A stretch of DNA of 48,767 bases from Prevotella sp. (GCA_016291005.1 JAEEVT010000006.1:1-48767); one strand, 5' to 3'. Shown: positions 8,902 through 19,143, numbered from the stretch's first letter. A program made the numbers and translations. Notes: a model not told the origin generated them from the letters alone.

Positions 8902-9750
8902 ATGAATATTCTGATTACTGGCTGTAATGGCCAATTAGGAAATGAAATGCAGTTGCTGGAGGCGGAGTATCCCCAGCATTGTTGGTATAATACAGACGTG
9001 GCTGAACTGGATATTACTGACCAGCAGGCCATAGAAACTTTTGTCGATGAACACCAGATTGACGGCATTGTCAACTGTGCCGCCTATACCGCCGTCGACA
9101 AAGCCGAAGACAACGAGGAACTTTGTCAGAAACTGAATGCCGAGGCACCTGCCTTTCTGGCCTATGCCATTGGGAAACGTAGCGGTTGGATGATACAGAT
9201 TTCTACCGATTATGTGTTCGACGGCACTAACCATACACCCTATACGGAGGACGAGGATACCTGTCCCAACAGCGTCTATGGTAAGACCAAACTGGTGGGC
9301 GAACTGAACGTGCAGGCCCATTGCGAGCGGTCGATGATTATCCGTACGGCGTGGCTATACAGTACCTTTGGCAACAATTTCGTGAAGACCATGATACGCT
9401 TGGGTAAGGAGAAGCCTGAGTTAGGCGTCATCTTCGACCAGATAGGAACGCCGACATACGCCCGTGACTTGGCTCGCATCATTATGACGGCCATCGAAAA
9501 GGGCGTCCAGCCTGGGGTCTATCATTTTTCCAACGAAGGTGTTATCTCATGGTACGACTTCACAAAGGCTATTCACCGTCTGGCAGACATCACGACGTGT
9601 CATGTCCGTCCGCTCCATACGGCAGAATATCCTACGCCAGCTAATCGCCCTCACTATTCCGTCTTGGACAAGACAAAGATCAAGCAGACCTATGGCATCG
9701 AGATACCCTATTGGGAAGACTCGTTGGCCGAATGCATAGCTCAATTGTAA
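8902..9750 (+). CDS. rfbD: dTDP-4-dehydrorhamnose reductase
   Basis: 282 residues, an extended short-chain dehydrogenase. Reduces dTDP-4-dehydro-L-rhamnose to dTDP-L-rhamnose with NAD(P)H, the last step of rhamnose donor synthesis. Dinucleotide-binding G-C-N-G-Q-L-G at 7-13, S-T-D-Y-V-F-D-G at 101-108 and catalytic Y126/K130 in Y-G-K-T-K. The other rml genes (A, B, C) are not in this window, so it stands alone in a housekeeping run. Confidence 0.93.
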   Translation: MNILITGCNGQLGNEMQLLEAEYPQHCWYNTDVAELDITDQQAIETFVDEHQIDGIVNCAAYTAVDKAEDNEELCQKLNAEAPAFLAYAIGKRSGWMIQISTDYVFDGTNHTPYTEDEDTCPNSVYGKTKLVGELNVQAHCERSMIIRTAWLYSTFGNNFVKTMIRLGKEKPELGVIFDQIGTPTYARDLARIIMTAIEKGVQPGVYHFSNEGVISWYDFTKAIHRLADITTCHVRPLHTAEYPTPANRPHYSVLDKTKIKQTYGIEIPYWEDSLAECIAQL

Positions 9751-9800
9751 AATACCACAATTCAGTAATTAATTGTAAATTGTAAATCGTCAAAAAGTAA

Positions 9801-11399
9801 ATGACAGTTGTGAATCAAGAGATAGAAAGAAGAAGAACCTTTGCGATTATCTCGCACCCGGATGCCGGTAAGACCACATTGACTGAGAAATTCCTGCTCT
9901 TTGGTGGACAGATTCAGGTGGCTGGCGCCGTGAAGAATAACAAGATTAAGAAGACCGCAACCAGCGACTGGATGGACATTGAGAAACAGCGTGGTATCTC
10001 GGTCAGTACTTCGGTGATGGAGTTCGACTATACACCCGACGGTTCCGATGTAGAATACAAAGTCAACATCCTTGACACTCCTGGCCACCAGGACTTTGCC
10101 GAGGATACCTACCGCACACTGACGGCCGTCGATTCGGCAATCATCGTAGTGGATGGTGCCAAGGGTGTGGAGACACAGACGCGTAAGCTTATGTCGGTCT
10201 GCCGCATGAGGAATACCCCAGTCATCATCTTTATCAACAAGATGGACCGTGAAGGCCGCGACCCCTTCGACCTCTTGGATGAACTGGAACAGGAACTGGA
10301 AATCAAGGTGCGTCCTTTAAGTTGGCCCATCAATCAGGGAGCGAAGTTCAAGGGCGTCTATAATATCTACGAACAGAAGCTGGATTTGTTTACCCCCGAC
10401 AAGCAGCGCGTCACGGAGAAGGTCAGTGTGGAGCTCGATTCTGTCGAGCTCGACGAACGTATTGGCGACCAGGATGCTGCCAAGTTACGTGAGGATTTGG
10501 AACTGGTGGATGGAGTCTATCCTGAATTCTGTGTTGATGATTATCGTACCGCCGAAGTCGCTCCCGTGTTCTTTGGCTCGGCGTTGAACAACTTCGGTGT
10601 CCAGGAACTCCTGAATTGTTTTGTTGAGATAGCCCCGTCACCCAAGCCGACCAAGGCCGAGGAACGTATGGTTCAGCCTGAGGAACAGAAGTTTACAGGA
10701 TTTATCTTCAAGATTACTGCCAACATCGACCCCAACCATCGCTCGTGTATCGCCTTCTGCAAGGTGTGTAGCGGTAAGTTTCAGCGCAACCAGCCCTATT
10801 TGCATGTCCGGCAGGGTAAGACGCTACGTTTCTCCAGTCCTACGCAATTCATGGCGCAGCGCAAGTCGACTATTGACGAGGCTTGGCCTGGCGACATTGT
10901 GGGTCTGCCTGACACCGGTGGTCTTTTTAAGATAGGCGACACGCTGACAGAGGGTGAACAGTTACACTTCCGTGGACTGCCCTCATTCTCTCCTGAATTG
11001 TTCAAGTATATTGAGAACGACGACCCCATGAAGTCGAAGCAGTTGCAGAAGGGTATTGATCAGTTGATGGACGAGGGTGTGGCACAGCTTTTCGTCAACC
11101 AGTTCAACAACCGCAAGATTATCGGTACCGTCGGTCAATTGCAATTCGAAGTCATCCAGTATCGCTTGGAGAATGAGTATAATGCCAAGTGCCGTTGGGA
11201 ACCTGTTCACCTGTACAAAGCCTGTTGGATTGAGAGCGATGACGATAAGGAACTGGAGAATTTCAAGAAGCGCAAGTATCAGTATATGGCCAAGGACAAA
11301 GAAGGTAGGGACGTGTTCCTTGCCGATTCGGGCTACGTGCTCTCAATGGCACAGGAAGACTTTAAGCACATTAAGTTCCACTTTACGTCAGAATTTTAA
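9801..11399 (+). CDS. prfC: Peptide chain release factor 3
   Basis: 532 residues, typical RF3 length. Translational GTPase that removes RF1/RF2 from the ribosome after peptide release. G1 H-P-D-A-G-K-T-T at 19-26, G3 D-T-P-G-H-Q-D-F near 94-101, G4 N-K-M-D near 148-151. The [11 protein letters not shown] switch I segment is the RF3 form that separates it from EF-G. Fifty bp after rfbD on the same strand. Confidence 0.96.
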   Translation: MTVVNQEIERRRTFAIISHPDAGKTTLTEKFLLFGGQIQVAGAVKNNKIKKTATSDWMDIEKQRGISVSTSVMEFDYTPDGSDVEYKVNILDTPGHQDFAEDTYRTLTAVDSAIIVVDGAKGVETQTRKLMSVCRMRNTPVIIFINKMDREGRDPFDLLDELEQELEIKVRPLSWPINQGAKFKGVYNIYEQKLDLFTPDKQRVTEKVSVELDSVELDERIGDQDAAKLREDLELVDGVYPEFCVDDYRTAEVAPVFFGSALNNFGVQELLNCFVEIAPSPKPTKAEERMVQPEEQKFTGFIFKITANIDPNHRSCIAFCKVCSGKFQRNQPYLHVRQGKTLRFSSPTQFMAQRKSTIDEAWPGDIVGLPDTGGLFKIGDTLTEGEQLHFRGLPSFSPELFKYIENDDPMKSKQLQKGIDQLMDEGVAQLFVNQFNNRKIIGTVGQLQFEVIQYRLENEYNAKCRWEPVHLYKACWIESDDDKELENFKKRKYQYMAKDKEGRDVFLADSGYVLSMAQEDFKHIKFHFTSEF

Positions 11400-11442
11400 A
11401 CCGCAGATATTTAGTTCCTTACGAATTTAGTTGATTGATATA

Positions 11443-12054
11443 ATGACAAGAGAGCAGGATATTAAGAATGCCGTTGAGGTATTGCGGAAGGGTGGGGTGA
11501 TACTCTATCCGACGGACACGGTATGGGGCATCGGCTGTGATGCTACGAATGCCGATGCCGTAAAAAGGGTGTACGAGATTAAGCAACGAGATGACTCCAA
11601 AGCACTCATCTGTTTGGTGGATAGCGATGCTCGTATGCAGCGCTATTTCAGAAACGTTCCCGATGTAGCTTGGCAACTCATCGATAGTTTGAAAGAAACC
11701 ACCGCGCCCGATGGGGTACCATTGGGTCAAACTCCCCGTCCCACGACGCTTATTCTCGATGGTGCCGTGAACCTGGCGCCCAACCTGATTGCTGAGGACG
11801 GCAGTGTGGGTATCCGTATTACTCAGGAACCTTTTAGTAAAGAGCTGTGCTACCGTTTCCAAAAAGCCCTCGTTTCTACTTCGGCCAACATTAGTGGTCA
11901 GCCTGCAGCCCAGAACTATTGCGACATCGACCCCAGTATCCTCCAGGCTGTTGACTACGTCTGCTGGACGCGCCGTCAGGAGCATAAGCCTCACCAGCCC
12001 AGTTGTATCATCCGCCTACGGCAGGACGGCGAGGTGAGCATCATCAGACAATAG
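11443..12054 (+). CDS. L-threonylcarbamoyladenylate synthase (Sua5/YrdC family)
   Basis: 203 residues from the ATG at 11443; an in-frame TTG at 11431 would add four residues but is unlikely. The enzyme makes threonylcarbamoyl-AMP from threonine, bicarbonate and ATP for the t6A37 modification of ANN-decoding tRNAs. Motifs: Y-P-T-D-T-V-W-G-I-G-C near 22-32, K-x-R-x-x-S/K-A-like I-K-Q-R-D-D-S-K-A-L-I, and S-T-S-A-N-I-S-G near 147-154. It is the short single-domain form without a C-terminal Sua5 domain. Confidence 0.93.
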   Translation: MTREQDIKNAVEVLRKGGVILYPTDTVWGIGCDATNADAVKRVYEIKQRDDSKALICLVDSDARMQRYFRNVPDVAWQLIDSLKETTAPDGVPLGQTPRPTTLILDGAVNLAPNLIAEDGSVGIRITQEPFSKELCYRFQKALVSTSANISGQPAAQNYCDIDPSILQAVDYVCWTRRQEHKPHQPSCIIRLRQDGEVSIIRQ

Positions 12055-12100
12055 AAATTGAACCTTGAAAGATTAAGTATTAAAGAGTAAGAATTCAATA

Positions 12101-13903
12101 TTGAAGAATACTAATGTCATAGGTCCAGAGTGGCTGCAGCGGCTGCACGACTGGCGTGTTCAACACGTCAGTGATAAGATGTTTCTGCTCATCTTGGCAT
12201 TCCTTGTGGGGCTACTGTCGGCTGTGGCGGCATTCGTCCTGCATGGGCTGATCAACCAGATTGTGGCCTTGCTGACGGGAAAGTTTGCCATCGACAGCTA
12301 CAACTGGCTATACTTGGTCTATCCTGTCATCGGTATCTACCTGACATCACTTTTTGTTCGCTATGTCGTCAAGGACAACATTTCGCACGGCATTACGCGT
12401 ATTCTCTACGCCATTTCTTCGAACCGCTCCAGGCTGAAAGCCCATAACACATGGTCGAGCGTCATAGCCTCGGCCATCACCATTGGCTTTGGTGGTAGCG
12501 TGGGAGCTGAGGCACCCATTGTGCTGACGGGCTCCGCCATCGGTTCGAATCTGGGGAAACTGTTTCGTTTGGACAACAAGACGCTCATGACGCTCGTGGG
12601 CTGTGGCGCTGCTGGAGCTATTGCCGGCATCTTCAAGGCGCCTATTGCCGGACTGGTCTTTACCCTGGAGGTGCTTATGATTGACCTAACGATGGCCTCG
12701 TTGCTACCTATCCTCGTTTCCTGTGTGACGGCGACTTGTTTTACATACGTCTTCAGCGGCAACGATGTGCTCTTTACGTTCCATCTGGACTCTGACTGGA
12801 CGGTGCAACGTGTACCAGCCAGCATCCTGTTGGGCATCACCTGTGGACTGGTTAGCCTCTATTTCATCCGGACCATGAACGCCTGCGAGGACGTCTTCGC
12901 CCGTTTTAAGAATAAGCCTTACATCAAGCTTGTTATCGGCGGAATTATCCTTAGCACCCTCATTTTCCTCTTCCCGTCGCTCTATGGAGAGGGCTACCAC
13001 AGCATTAACCTGTTGCTGAATGGCAAAACGGAGGCCGACTGGAACCAAATCCTGGAAGGCTCGCTTTTTTACGGACACTCCGAATACCTTATTATATATA
13101 TAGGGCTGGTGCTCCTCACGAAGGTCTTTGCCACCTCGGCGACTAACGGTGGTGGAGGCTGTGGCGGTACCTTTGCACCGTCGCTTTTTATAGGCTGCTT
13201 CACGGGATTCCTCTTTTCACGCCTATGGAACATCCACCAGATAGGTGTTTACGTGCCAGAGAAGAACTTCGCCCTCTTAGGTATGGCAGGCGTCATGTCA
13301 GGCGTGATGCACGCTCCGCTGACGGGTATCTTCCTCATTGCTGAGATTACCAGCGGCTACAACCTGTTTATGCCGCTGATGATAGTCTCGGTAGCCTCCT
13401 ATTTGACTATCATCATTTTCGAACCCCACAGCATCTACGGCATGCGACTGGCCAGACAGGGACGTCTGAAAACTCATCATACCGACCATGCCGTGCTGAC
13501 GCTGATGAGTCTCGATTCGGTCATCGACCGTGACTATCAGGCTGTCGCTCCTGACATGGAGTTAGGACAGATGGTGCACAAAATTAGCCGGAGTCGTAAC
13601 AGTGTACTGCCCGTAACTAATGCTGCAGGTAATCTTTTAGGTGAAATCAACATCATGAAAATCCGCCATGTTGTTTTCCGCACCGAACTTTACCACCACT
13701 TCATGGCCTCTCAACTCATGGTAGAGCCTGCCGCCATACTAAGCGACGATACGCCGATGAATGAAGTGATGAAGACTTTCGAGCGCACTCAGGCCGACTG
13801 GTTACCCGTGCTCGACAGCAACCGACACTTGAAAGGCTACATTTCCAGAAAGCGTATGTACGACATGTACCGCAAAATGGTTCACGACCTAAGCCAAGAC
13901 TAA
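12101..13903 (+). CDS. ClC-family chloride channel/transporter with CBS domains
   Basis: 600 residues, inner membrane, about ten or more hydrophobic segments to residue 440, then a cytoplasmic tail with two CBS motifs (about 465-520 and 540-595). Filter elements: I-S-H-G-I at about 94-98 (central Ser region), G-S-V-G-A-E-A-P at about 132-139 carrying the gating Glu137, and G-G-T-F-A-P near 356. The family consensus at the gate is G-R/K-E-G-P; here it is G-A-E-A-P, a noticeable change. The start is a TTG: no ATG occurs before residue 27, and the segment W-L-Q-R-L-H-D-W-R-x-x-H ahead of the first membrane helix looks conserved. The 3' end overlaps the convergent epimerase gene by 4 bp (shared CTAA). 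Confidence 0.92.
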   Translation: MKNTNVIGPEWLQRLHDWRVQHVSDKMFLLILAFLVGLLSAVAAFVLHGLINQIVALLTGKFAIDSYNWLYLVYPVIGIYLTSLFVRYVVKDNISHGITRILYAISSNRSRLKAHNTWSSVIASAITIGFGGSVGAEAPIVLTGSAIGSNLGKLFRLDNKTLMTLVGCGAAGAIAGIFKAPIAGLVFTLEVLMIDLTMASLLPILVSCVTATCFTYVFSGNDVLFTFHLDSDWTVQRVPASILLGITCGLVSLYFIRTMNACEDVFARFKNKPYIKLVIGGIILSTLIFLFPSLYGEGYHSINLLLNGKTEADWNQILEGSLFYGHSEYLIIYIGLVLLTKVFATSATNGGGGCGGTFAPSLFIGCFTGFLFSRLWNIHQIGVYVPEKNFALLGMAGVMSGVMHAPLTGIFLIAEITSGYNLFMPLMIVSVASYLTIIIFEPHSIYGMRLARQGRLKTHHTDHAVLTLMSLDSVIDRDYQAVAPDMELGQMVHKISRSRNSVLPVTNAAGNLLGEINIMKIRHVVFRTELYHHFMASQLMVEPAAILSDDTPMNEVMKTFERTQADWLPVLDSNRHLKGYISRKRMYDMYRKMVHDLSQD

Positions 13904-15222
13904 GTGCTGCGCTCGATGATTTCAAGGCACATGCGACTGTTATGGTAGGGGCACTTCCAGAAACCGGCATGGTCGTCGGTGGTGTTTAGCGTGCCGTCGG
14001 CGTGTCGGCTCCAGAACCACTCGCCGTGTTCCCAGTCTATGAGGTTTTCTTTGATGTATTGCCAGCAGTGTAAGGCTTTCTGCAGGGCGTCATCGTCACC
14101 GAAATACTGCCAGATGTTGAACCATCCCACAACATTCTCGGCTTGAACCCACCAGTGGAGGTCATCGTCGACGTGGCCCGTGTCAAGATTGGCTTCGTGA
14201 ATCATCGAGCCGTCAGGACGTAGTCCCTTGGCGCTGGCTGCAGCCACTTCGCGAACAATGGGTTCTACCTTCCTAAGTACCTCCTTGTCGCCTATAACTA
14301 GTGCAGCCTCATGTAAGAGCCATGAGCACTCAATGTCATGGCCGTAGCTTTCCAAACGGTCTGTACCACGTGTCCAGTCCATGTCGAAGAATAAGTCCAA
14401 ATGGTGGGTCTCTGGGTTCAGAATGCGGTTAGTAAAGATGTCTATCAGATTGCGGAGCGATGCTTCTACTCTGTTGACGGTTTCCTGAGGAACACTGATA
14501 CACACGGGGAGCACCGAGCCAAGAACCGGCACATAGTTACACGTTTGCTGTGCCTGCAGTTCTTTGAGACATCTCAGCAGGTTTGTGTATGGCTCGATAA
14601 TATGCAGGTGGGTGTTCTGCGATTTGGGATAGTTGGCGTCAAACTCGGAGAGGCGCATGTCAGCAATGGGCTGCCAGTCGCGCGTCATCGCCTCAATGTA
14701 GCCGTTGTACTCGTGGTCAAAGGCATGCTCCTCTATACAGTCATACAACTGCAGGGCATAGTCTAATGCCTCGCGGTTGCTAGTGGCACGGGCATACTCC
14801 GACAAACCGTATATGGCAAAGCCGATAGCATAGAATTGCTTTTTCGTGTCTAACGGATTCCCCTTGTAATCGACACTCCAATAGACACCGCCATATTCGT
14901 GGTCGATGAAGTGCTCAATAAAGTAGTCCTTAGCCCGGCTTGCTGCTTCAAGGTAAGTCTCGCACTCAGCGAATGCTGTATTAAGGTTCGTCTCGCGTTC
15001 AGCGGTTTTCCCGCTGAGCACCCTGTATGCCGCTGAGAATGACCATAGGATGCGGGCATTGAGAATGGCGCCCTTCTCAGCTTCAGGATGCAACACCCCG
15101 TTGCCGTCTAAGCGTCCGTAAAAACCACCATTCTCGTGGTCTACCATCTTCTTAAGCCAAAAGTTCAGGATGTTCTTTTCCAGAACATCCTGCATTTCTT
15201 GTTTTAGTGACTTTGTTGTCAT
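13900..15222 (-). CDS. AGE-family 2-epimerase (cellobiose/mannobiose 2-epimerase)
   Basis: 440 residues, an (alpha/alpha)6-barrel of the N-acylglucosamine 2-epimerase superfamily. Family features are D-H-E-N-G-G-F-Y-G-R-L-D-G-N-G near 28-42, E-Y-N-G-Y-I-E-A-M-T-R-D-W near 175-187, D-D-D-L-H-W-W-V-Q-A-E-N-V-V-G-W near 352-367 and the W-F-W-S near 400. Cellobiose 2-epimerases invert C2 of the reducing-end sugar; in mannan pathways they turn beta-1,4-mannobiose into mannosylglucose. This activity is inferred from the adjacent GH130 and GH26 genes; the sequence alone would also allow an acylglucosamine epimerase. Last gene of the mannan operon, 26 bp after the symporter, and no signal peptide, so cytoplasmic. 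Confidence 0.87.
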   Translation of the reverse strand: MTTKSLKQEMQDVLEKNILNFWLKKMVDHENGGFYGRLDGNGVLHPEAEKGAILNARILWSFSAAYRVLSGKTAERETNLNTAFAECETYLEAASRAKDYFIEHFIDHEYGGVYWSVDYKGNPLDTKKQFYAIGFAIYGLSEYARATSNREALDYALQLYDCIEEHAFDHEYNGYIEAMTRDWQPIADMRLSEFDANYPKSQNTHLHIIEPYTNLLRCLKELQAQQTCNYVPVLGSVLPVCISVPQETVNRVEASLRNLIDIFTNRILNPETHHLDLFFDMDWTRGTDRLESYGHDIECSWLLHEAALVIGDKEVLRKVEPIVREVAAASAKGLRPDGSMIHEANLDTGHVDDDLHWWVQAENVVGWFNIWQYFGDDDALQKALHCWQYIKENLIDWEHGEWFWSRHADGTLNTTDDHAGFWKCPYHNSRMCLEIIERST

Positions 15223-15248
15223 CGTTGGGATTTCAATACTTCAATTCT

Positions 15249-16643
15249 TTATTCCTCGATGGCGCGAACGTTCTTCAGTTTCGCATTAATCTCGTTGATG
15301 CGCTCAGTGGTAAGTGGATAGAACCATACTATCAGCATAGACAGCAAAGCCACACAGGCGGGGATGAAACTCATGAGCCAGCGCAGACAACTGAGTGCGG
15401 CTTCGGGCTGGATGACATTGCCTTGTGACAACAGCTCGGGGTCGGTGATATAACCGAAGCCACTGAGCAGCCAGAGCACGGCAGCTCCACCGATAGCTCC
15501 GCCGAACTTTTGGGCCATCGATGAACTGGAGAAGATAAGTCCCGTAGACGCCGTCTTGAACTCCCACTCTGCATAGTCACTGACATCGGCATACATTGAC
15601 CATACCAGCGGCGACATGATACCCGTCAGGATGCTAATAAGTATCTGGAATACGAGCATGATCCAATAGCCCGTCAGCGTGCATGGAATGAAAAAGAACA
15701 GGCAGCTGAGTACTACCAACGAGGCGTTGACCATGATGAAAGTGGTCTTCTTACCCAGTTTGTTGGAAATAGGTACGCACGAGGCTACACCCACCATGTT
15801 GCTGATTTCGCCGACACCCAGGAAGAGTCCTGCATAGAAGGCAAACATCAGTCCAAGGAATACCAGTTTGACATCACCGCCGATGATGTCCTGGAAGAAG
15901 TATGCCACGGTAGCACCGCGCACGGTATTGAACAGGTTAAAGCACAGGGCGGCACCGATGAGCAACCACCATGGCTTGTTTGAGAGCAATGCCTTAAAGT
16001 CGCTGCCCACCGAGACGGTAGACATGGTCTTCAGGTGCTCCTTAGTCATTATAAAGCAGAGGATGAACATGACAAAGCATGCCGAGGCAATCATCACCAT
16101 GGCCCAGAACCAGCCTGTCGATGAGTTGTAACCGCCTAATGCATTGGCCAGAGGCTCCCAGAGAAACAGCGAGATAAACGAGCCGCCGTAGGCAAAGAAC
16201 ATGCGGAACGACGAGAACACTGTCTTTTCGTTTGAGTCGTCAGTCATCACACCCAGCATGGCTCCGTACGGCACGTTGATGCCTGTATAGACGGTCATCA
16301 TGAGGATGTAGGTGACGTAGGCCCATACCAGCTTGCCGCCATACGTCAGGTCGGGCGTGGTAAACAGCAGAATACCGCAGATGCTAAAGAAAGGTGCCAC
16401 CCACAGCAAGTAGGGACGATACTTGCCCCACTTGGTTTGTGTACGGTCGGAGATGACACCCATCATGGGATCGCTGACGGCATCCCAGATACGCGTTACA
16501 AGCACCAGCACACCGGCATCTACCAGTGATAGGCCGAAGATGTTACTGTAAAAGAACGGCAGGTAGTAGGAAAATATCTTCCAGAACATGCTCGACGACA
16601 TGTCACCAAAGCCGTAGCCGATTTTCTCTTTCAAATTATTCAT
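15249..16643 (-). CDS. GPH-type MFS sugar:cation symporter
   Basis: 464 residues, twelve predicted membrane segments. The start Y-G-F-G-D-M-S-S-S-M-F-W and the D-P-M-M-G-V-I-S-D-R-T-x-x-K-W-G-K-Y-R-P loop (about 55-75) are the marks of the glycoside-pentoside-hexuronide family related to MelB. Given its position between the GH130 phosphorylase and the epimerase, the likely cargo is mannobiose or another short manno-oligosaccharide, taken from the periplasm by ion symport. Its ATG overlaps the stop of the GH130 gene (ATGA, 16640-16643), indicating tight co-translation. Confidence 0.88.
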   Translation of the reverse strand: MNNLKEKIGYGFGDMSSSMFWKIFSYYLPFFYSNIFGLSLVDAGVLVLVTRIWDAVSDPMMGVISDRTQTKWGKYRPYLLWVAPFFSICGILLFTTPDLTYGGKLVWAYVTYILMMTVYTGINVPYGAMLGVMTDDSNEKTVFSSFRMFFAYGGSFISLFLWEPLANALGGYNSSTGWFWAMVMIASACFVMFILCFIMTKEHLKTMSTVSVGSDFKALLSNKPWWLLIGAALCFNLFNTVRGATVAYFFQDIIGGDVKLVFLGLMFAFYAGLFLGVGEISNMVGVASCVPISNKLGKKTTFIMVNASLVVLSCLFFFIPCTLTGYWIMLVFQILISILTGIMSPLVWSMYADVSDYAEWEFKTASTGLIFSSSSMAQKFGGAIGGAAVLWLLSGFGYITDPELLSQGNVIQPEAALSCLRWLMSFIPACVALLSMLIVWFYPLTTERINEINAKLKNVRAIEE

Positions 16644-17827
16644 AAGCTTCTATTTTTAATGATTAACTTCTTGATGGTTTCTACGGAGGCTGCCGTATAG
16701 TAGCCGTCCTCAGGGGTGTTCAGACAATAGTCCACCAGACGGTCGATGGTCGACGTGGCCACATGCATGCGGGTGTCGGCAGACGCATAGTATACGAACA
16801 CCTTGCCGTCGTCGTCGGCTATCCAGCCATTGGCGAAGGCTACGTTCATTACGTCGCCTAAATACTCGTCGCCCTCGGGCACGAGGAAGAAACCGCCAGG
16901 GCGGGCAATGACCCGCGTGGGGTCATCGAGTGCCGTCATATACATATACAGAACGTAGCGCAGTCCGTCAGCCGTACCACGCACACCATGAGCAAGATGC
17001 AGCCATCCCTTCGAGGTTTTAATAGGGTGTGGACCCTCGCCGTTCTTCACTTCGGTAATGGTATGGTAACGACGTTCGTAGATAATCTTTTCGTCCTTGA
17101 TTTCGGCATGTGTGATATCGTCGACCAGTGCCCAGCCAATACCGCCGCCACTGCCAGTATCGATGAAACCGTCTTGTGGACGCGTGTAGAAGGCATACTT
17201 GCCATCGACAAACTCCGGGTGCAGCACTACGTTACGTTGCTGCGACTTCGACTTCAAGTCGGGTAGGCGATACCACGTCTTCAGATCCTTGGTTCGGGCA
17301 ATGCCAGCTGTTGCAGTAGCAGCACTGAGATCGCCAGGCTGTGTGTCATCATGGCGCTCGGCACAGAACACGCCATAAATCCAGCCGTCCTCATGCTGCG
17401 TGATACGCATGTCGTAGATATTGGTTGCCGGATTTGTTCCGCCTTCATGGGTGTCGGAGGGGGCTTCGGGCATAGTGACGGGTTCGTCCCAGAAACGGAA
17501 GTTGTCCACACCGTTGGGCGACTCGGCCACAGCGAAGAACGACTTACGGTCGGCACCCTCTACACGTACCACCAACAGGTATTTCCCTTGCCATTTCAGA
17601 GCGCCCGAATTCAATGTGGCGTTCATTATAACCCTCTGCATCAGAAAGGGATTGTCTTTTTCGCAGAAGTCATACTTCCATTCCAGTGGCGTATGTTCTG
17701 CGGTCAATATGGGGAATTTCCATTTCTCATAGATTCCATTGCCCCACTCCAAGGGCTCGTTTTTTCGCGTCAGCAATTGCTCATGATGAGCACGCAACGC
17801 TTTTACTCTTTCTTCAAAACTGATCAT
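16640..17827 (-). CDS. GH130 4-O-beta-D-mannosyl-D-glucose phosphorylase
   Basis: 395 residues, no signal peptide, a five-bladed beta-propeller family. Phosphorolyses mannosyl-beta-1,4-glucose to alpha-mannose-1-phosphate and glucose in the cytoplasm. W-G-N-G-I-Y-E-K-W near 28-36, R-V-I-M-N-A-T-L-N-S-G-A near 65-76 and N-I-Y-D-M-R with D139 agree with the GH130 subfamily 1 mannosylglucose phosphorylases; D139 is where I expect the catalytic acid. Linkage to an AGE-family epimerase is the classical partner arrangement for this enzyme. 64 bp after the GH26 gene; overlaps the symporter gene by 4 bp. Confidence 0.92.
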   Translation of the reverse strand: MISFEERVKALRAHHEQLLTRKNEPLEWGNGIYEKWKFPILTAEHTPLEWKYDFCEKDNPFLMQRVIMNATLNSGALKWQGKYLLVVRVEGADRKSFFAVAESPNGVDNFRFWDEPVTMPEAPSDTHEGGTNPATNIYDMRITQHEDGWIYGVFCAERHDDTQPGDLSAATATAGIARTKDLKTWYRLPDLKSKSQQRNVVLHPEFVDGKYAFYTRPQDGFIDTGSGGGIGWALVDDITHAEIKDEKIIYERRYHTITEVKNGEGPHPIKTSKGWLHLAHGVRGTADGLRYVLYMYMTALDDPTRVIARPGGFFLVPEGDEYLGDVMNVAFANGWIADDDGKVFVYYASADTRMHVATSTIDRLVDYCLNTPEDGYYTAASVETIKKLIIKNRSL

Positions 17828-17891
17828 ATGTTTTTTTACTTAATTCCCAATTCTTAATCGGCCAAGCCGAGGACTCTGTATTATTTACTCT

Positions 17892-19031
17892 TTATTCTTT
17901 ATCCTTAATGTCTTTTAGGAACAGGACGTTCTTGGCCTCGTATAGCTTCTTAAAGTCATCAGCACAAGGTAGTTCCGGCGATGGTCCGAAGTATTCTTCC
18001 TTATAGTTACGCCACAGCATGAAATAACTGATGGGATATTTGTCCATCTGAGGCTTCAACACGCGTGTCCACCATGTAGAGTCGGTCATGTTTTTAAGAC
18101 CGCATTCCGTCATGGCCAACAATTTGCCGTTTTTCTTGGCAAAGTCGCTGAGGAAAGTCAGGTCGGCGTTCAACTGTTTGACGAAGTCCTCTTCGGTACC
18201 CCATTGGTAGGCATCCTCGCCGATGAGCGTCACACGTTCATTGCCAGGATAGCGGGCCAGGAAACGCTCTTCCGTCCACTGCCCGTCCAAGTTGGGGGAA
18301 TAGCTCCACAGCAGATTACTCAGTCCGCGGCTGTTCAGTCCGTCCTGTAAAAGGCACCACAATGCATGGAACTCGCTGTCGGAACACCACTTCTGTCCCC
18401 ACCAGAACCACGAACCGTTGTTCTCGTGCCATGGACGGAAGATGACAGGCACGGGCTTGCCGTCCTTGTCTTTTAGCGTCAGCAGGAAGTCGCCCACCTT
18501 CTGAATCCACTTCTGAAACACTTCGAAATGCGAACCGCCAGGCAATACGCTGGCTACGACCGTAGAGTCGGATACATCCCATGCCGAACCTTCTGGAAAC
18601 TTCTGCCCAGCTGTGCCGCCGTGGGGAATGGTGGTGACGGGATTGCGGGGATGCCAGCTCACGGTGACGATGCCGCCACGTTCGTGATGGGCTATCAGTT
18701 CATCATGGATGCGCGAGAACGGCACGCTGTCAAGGTTCTTGGCGTCGTCCATCTCAATGCCGCCCAGGTCGAATCCCATCACGGCGGGATAGTCGCCAAC
18801 GGTCTCCTTGACGTCGCTGCGGCCGGTCTCAGGTTTTTGAGGGTCGTCAATGCCCGACCACGTTATTCCATAGAACGGGTCGTCCTGATGGCCCATCATA
18901 TAGCCTTTCTGCTGCAAAGCCTGTAAACGTTCAGCCAGTTGGTCTGCAACAGCCTTTTCCTTCACATCCTTGGTAGCACATCCCACCATCAGTAAAGCTA
19001 CACCTATTATATATATAATATATGTCTTCAT
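17892..19031 (-). CDS. GH26 beta-1,4-mannanase, lipoprotein
   Basis: 379 residues. Lipoprotein signal with L-M-V-G-C and acylated Cys18, then A-T-K-D, which has the Lys-Asp character of Bacteroidetes surface-export signals, so cell-surface or periplasmic. Clan GH-A catalytic residues are clear: acid/base E203 in R-P-W-H-E-N-N-G and nucleophile E309 in M-T-E-C-G. The W-F-W-W-G that follows E203 is a family GH26 trait. Endo-acting mannanase or mannobiose-releasing exo-mannanase cannot be separated by eye. First gene of the four-gene mannan operon; promoter box at 19136-19143. Confidence 0.93.
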   Translation of the reverse strand: MKTYIIYIIGVALLMVGCATKDVKEKAVADQLAERLQALQQKGYMMGHQDDPFYGITWSGIDDPQKPETGRSDVKETVGDYPAVMGFDLGGIEMDDAKNLDSVPFSRIHDELIAHHERGGIVTVSWHPRNPVTTIPHGGTAGQKFPEGSAWDVSDSTVVASVLPGGSHFEVFQKWIQKVGDFLLTLKDKDGKPVPVIFRPWHENNGSWFWWGQKWCSDSEFHALWCLLQDGLNSRGLSNLLWSYSPNLDGQWTEERFLARYPGNERVTLIGEDAYQWGTEEDFVKQLNADLTFLSDFAKKNGKLLAMTECGLKNMTDSTWWTRVLKPQMDKYPISYFMLWRNYKEEYFGPSPELPCADDFKKLYEAKNVLFLKDIKDKE

Positions 19032-19135
19032 ACAACCTATATTTTACTTCTTACTTTTCGTCTTCAGTAGGACGATAAAACGAGCTATTTTCATTCACTT
19101 TGGTTTTTAGCTTGTCATGTCGCTTAAACTCGTTG

Positions 19136-19143
19136 CAAAGTTA
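19136..19143 (-). promoter_or_regulatory. Promoter -7 box for the GH26 operon
   Basis: TAACTTTG on the minus strand, 105 bp upstream of the GH26 ATG. The -33 element is only approximate (ATTG, at 19165-19168, spacing 21 bp), as expected for a promoter that needs an activator. Confidence 0.5.

Noticed and set aside
11419..11994. 191-codon minus-strand frame opposite the Sua5/YrdC gene
   Set aside because: The plus strand encodes a complete known family; the antisense frame shows no domain.
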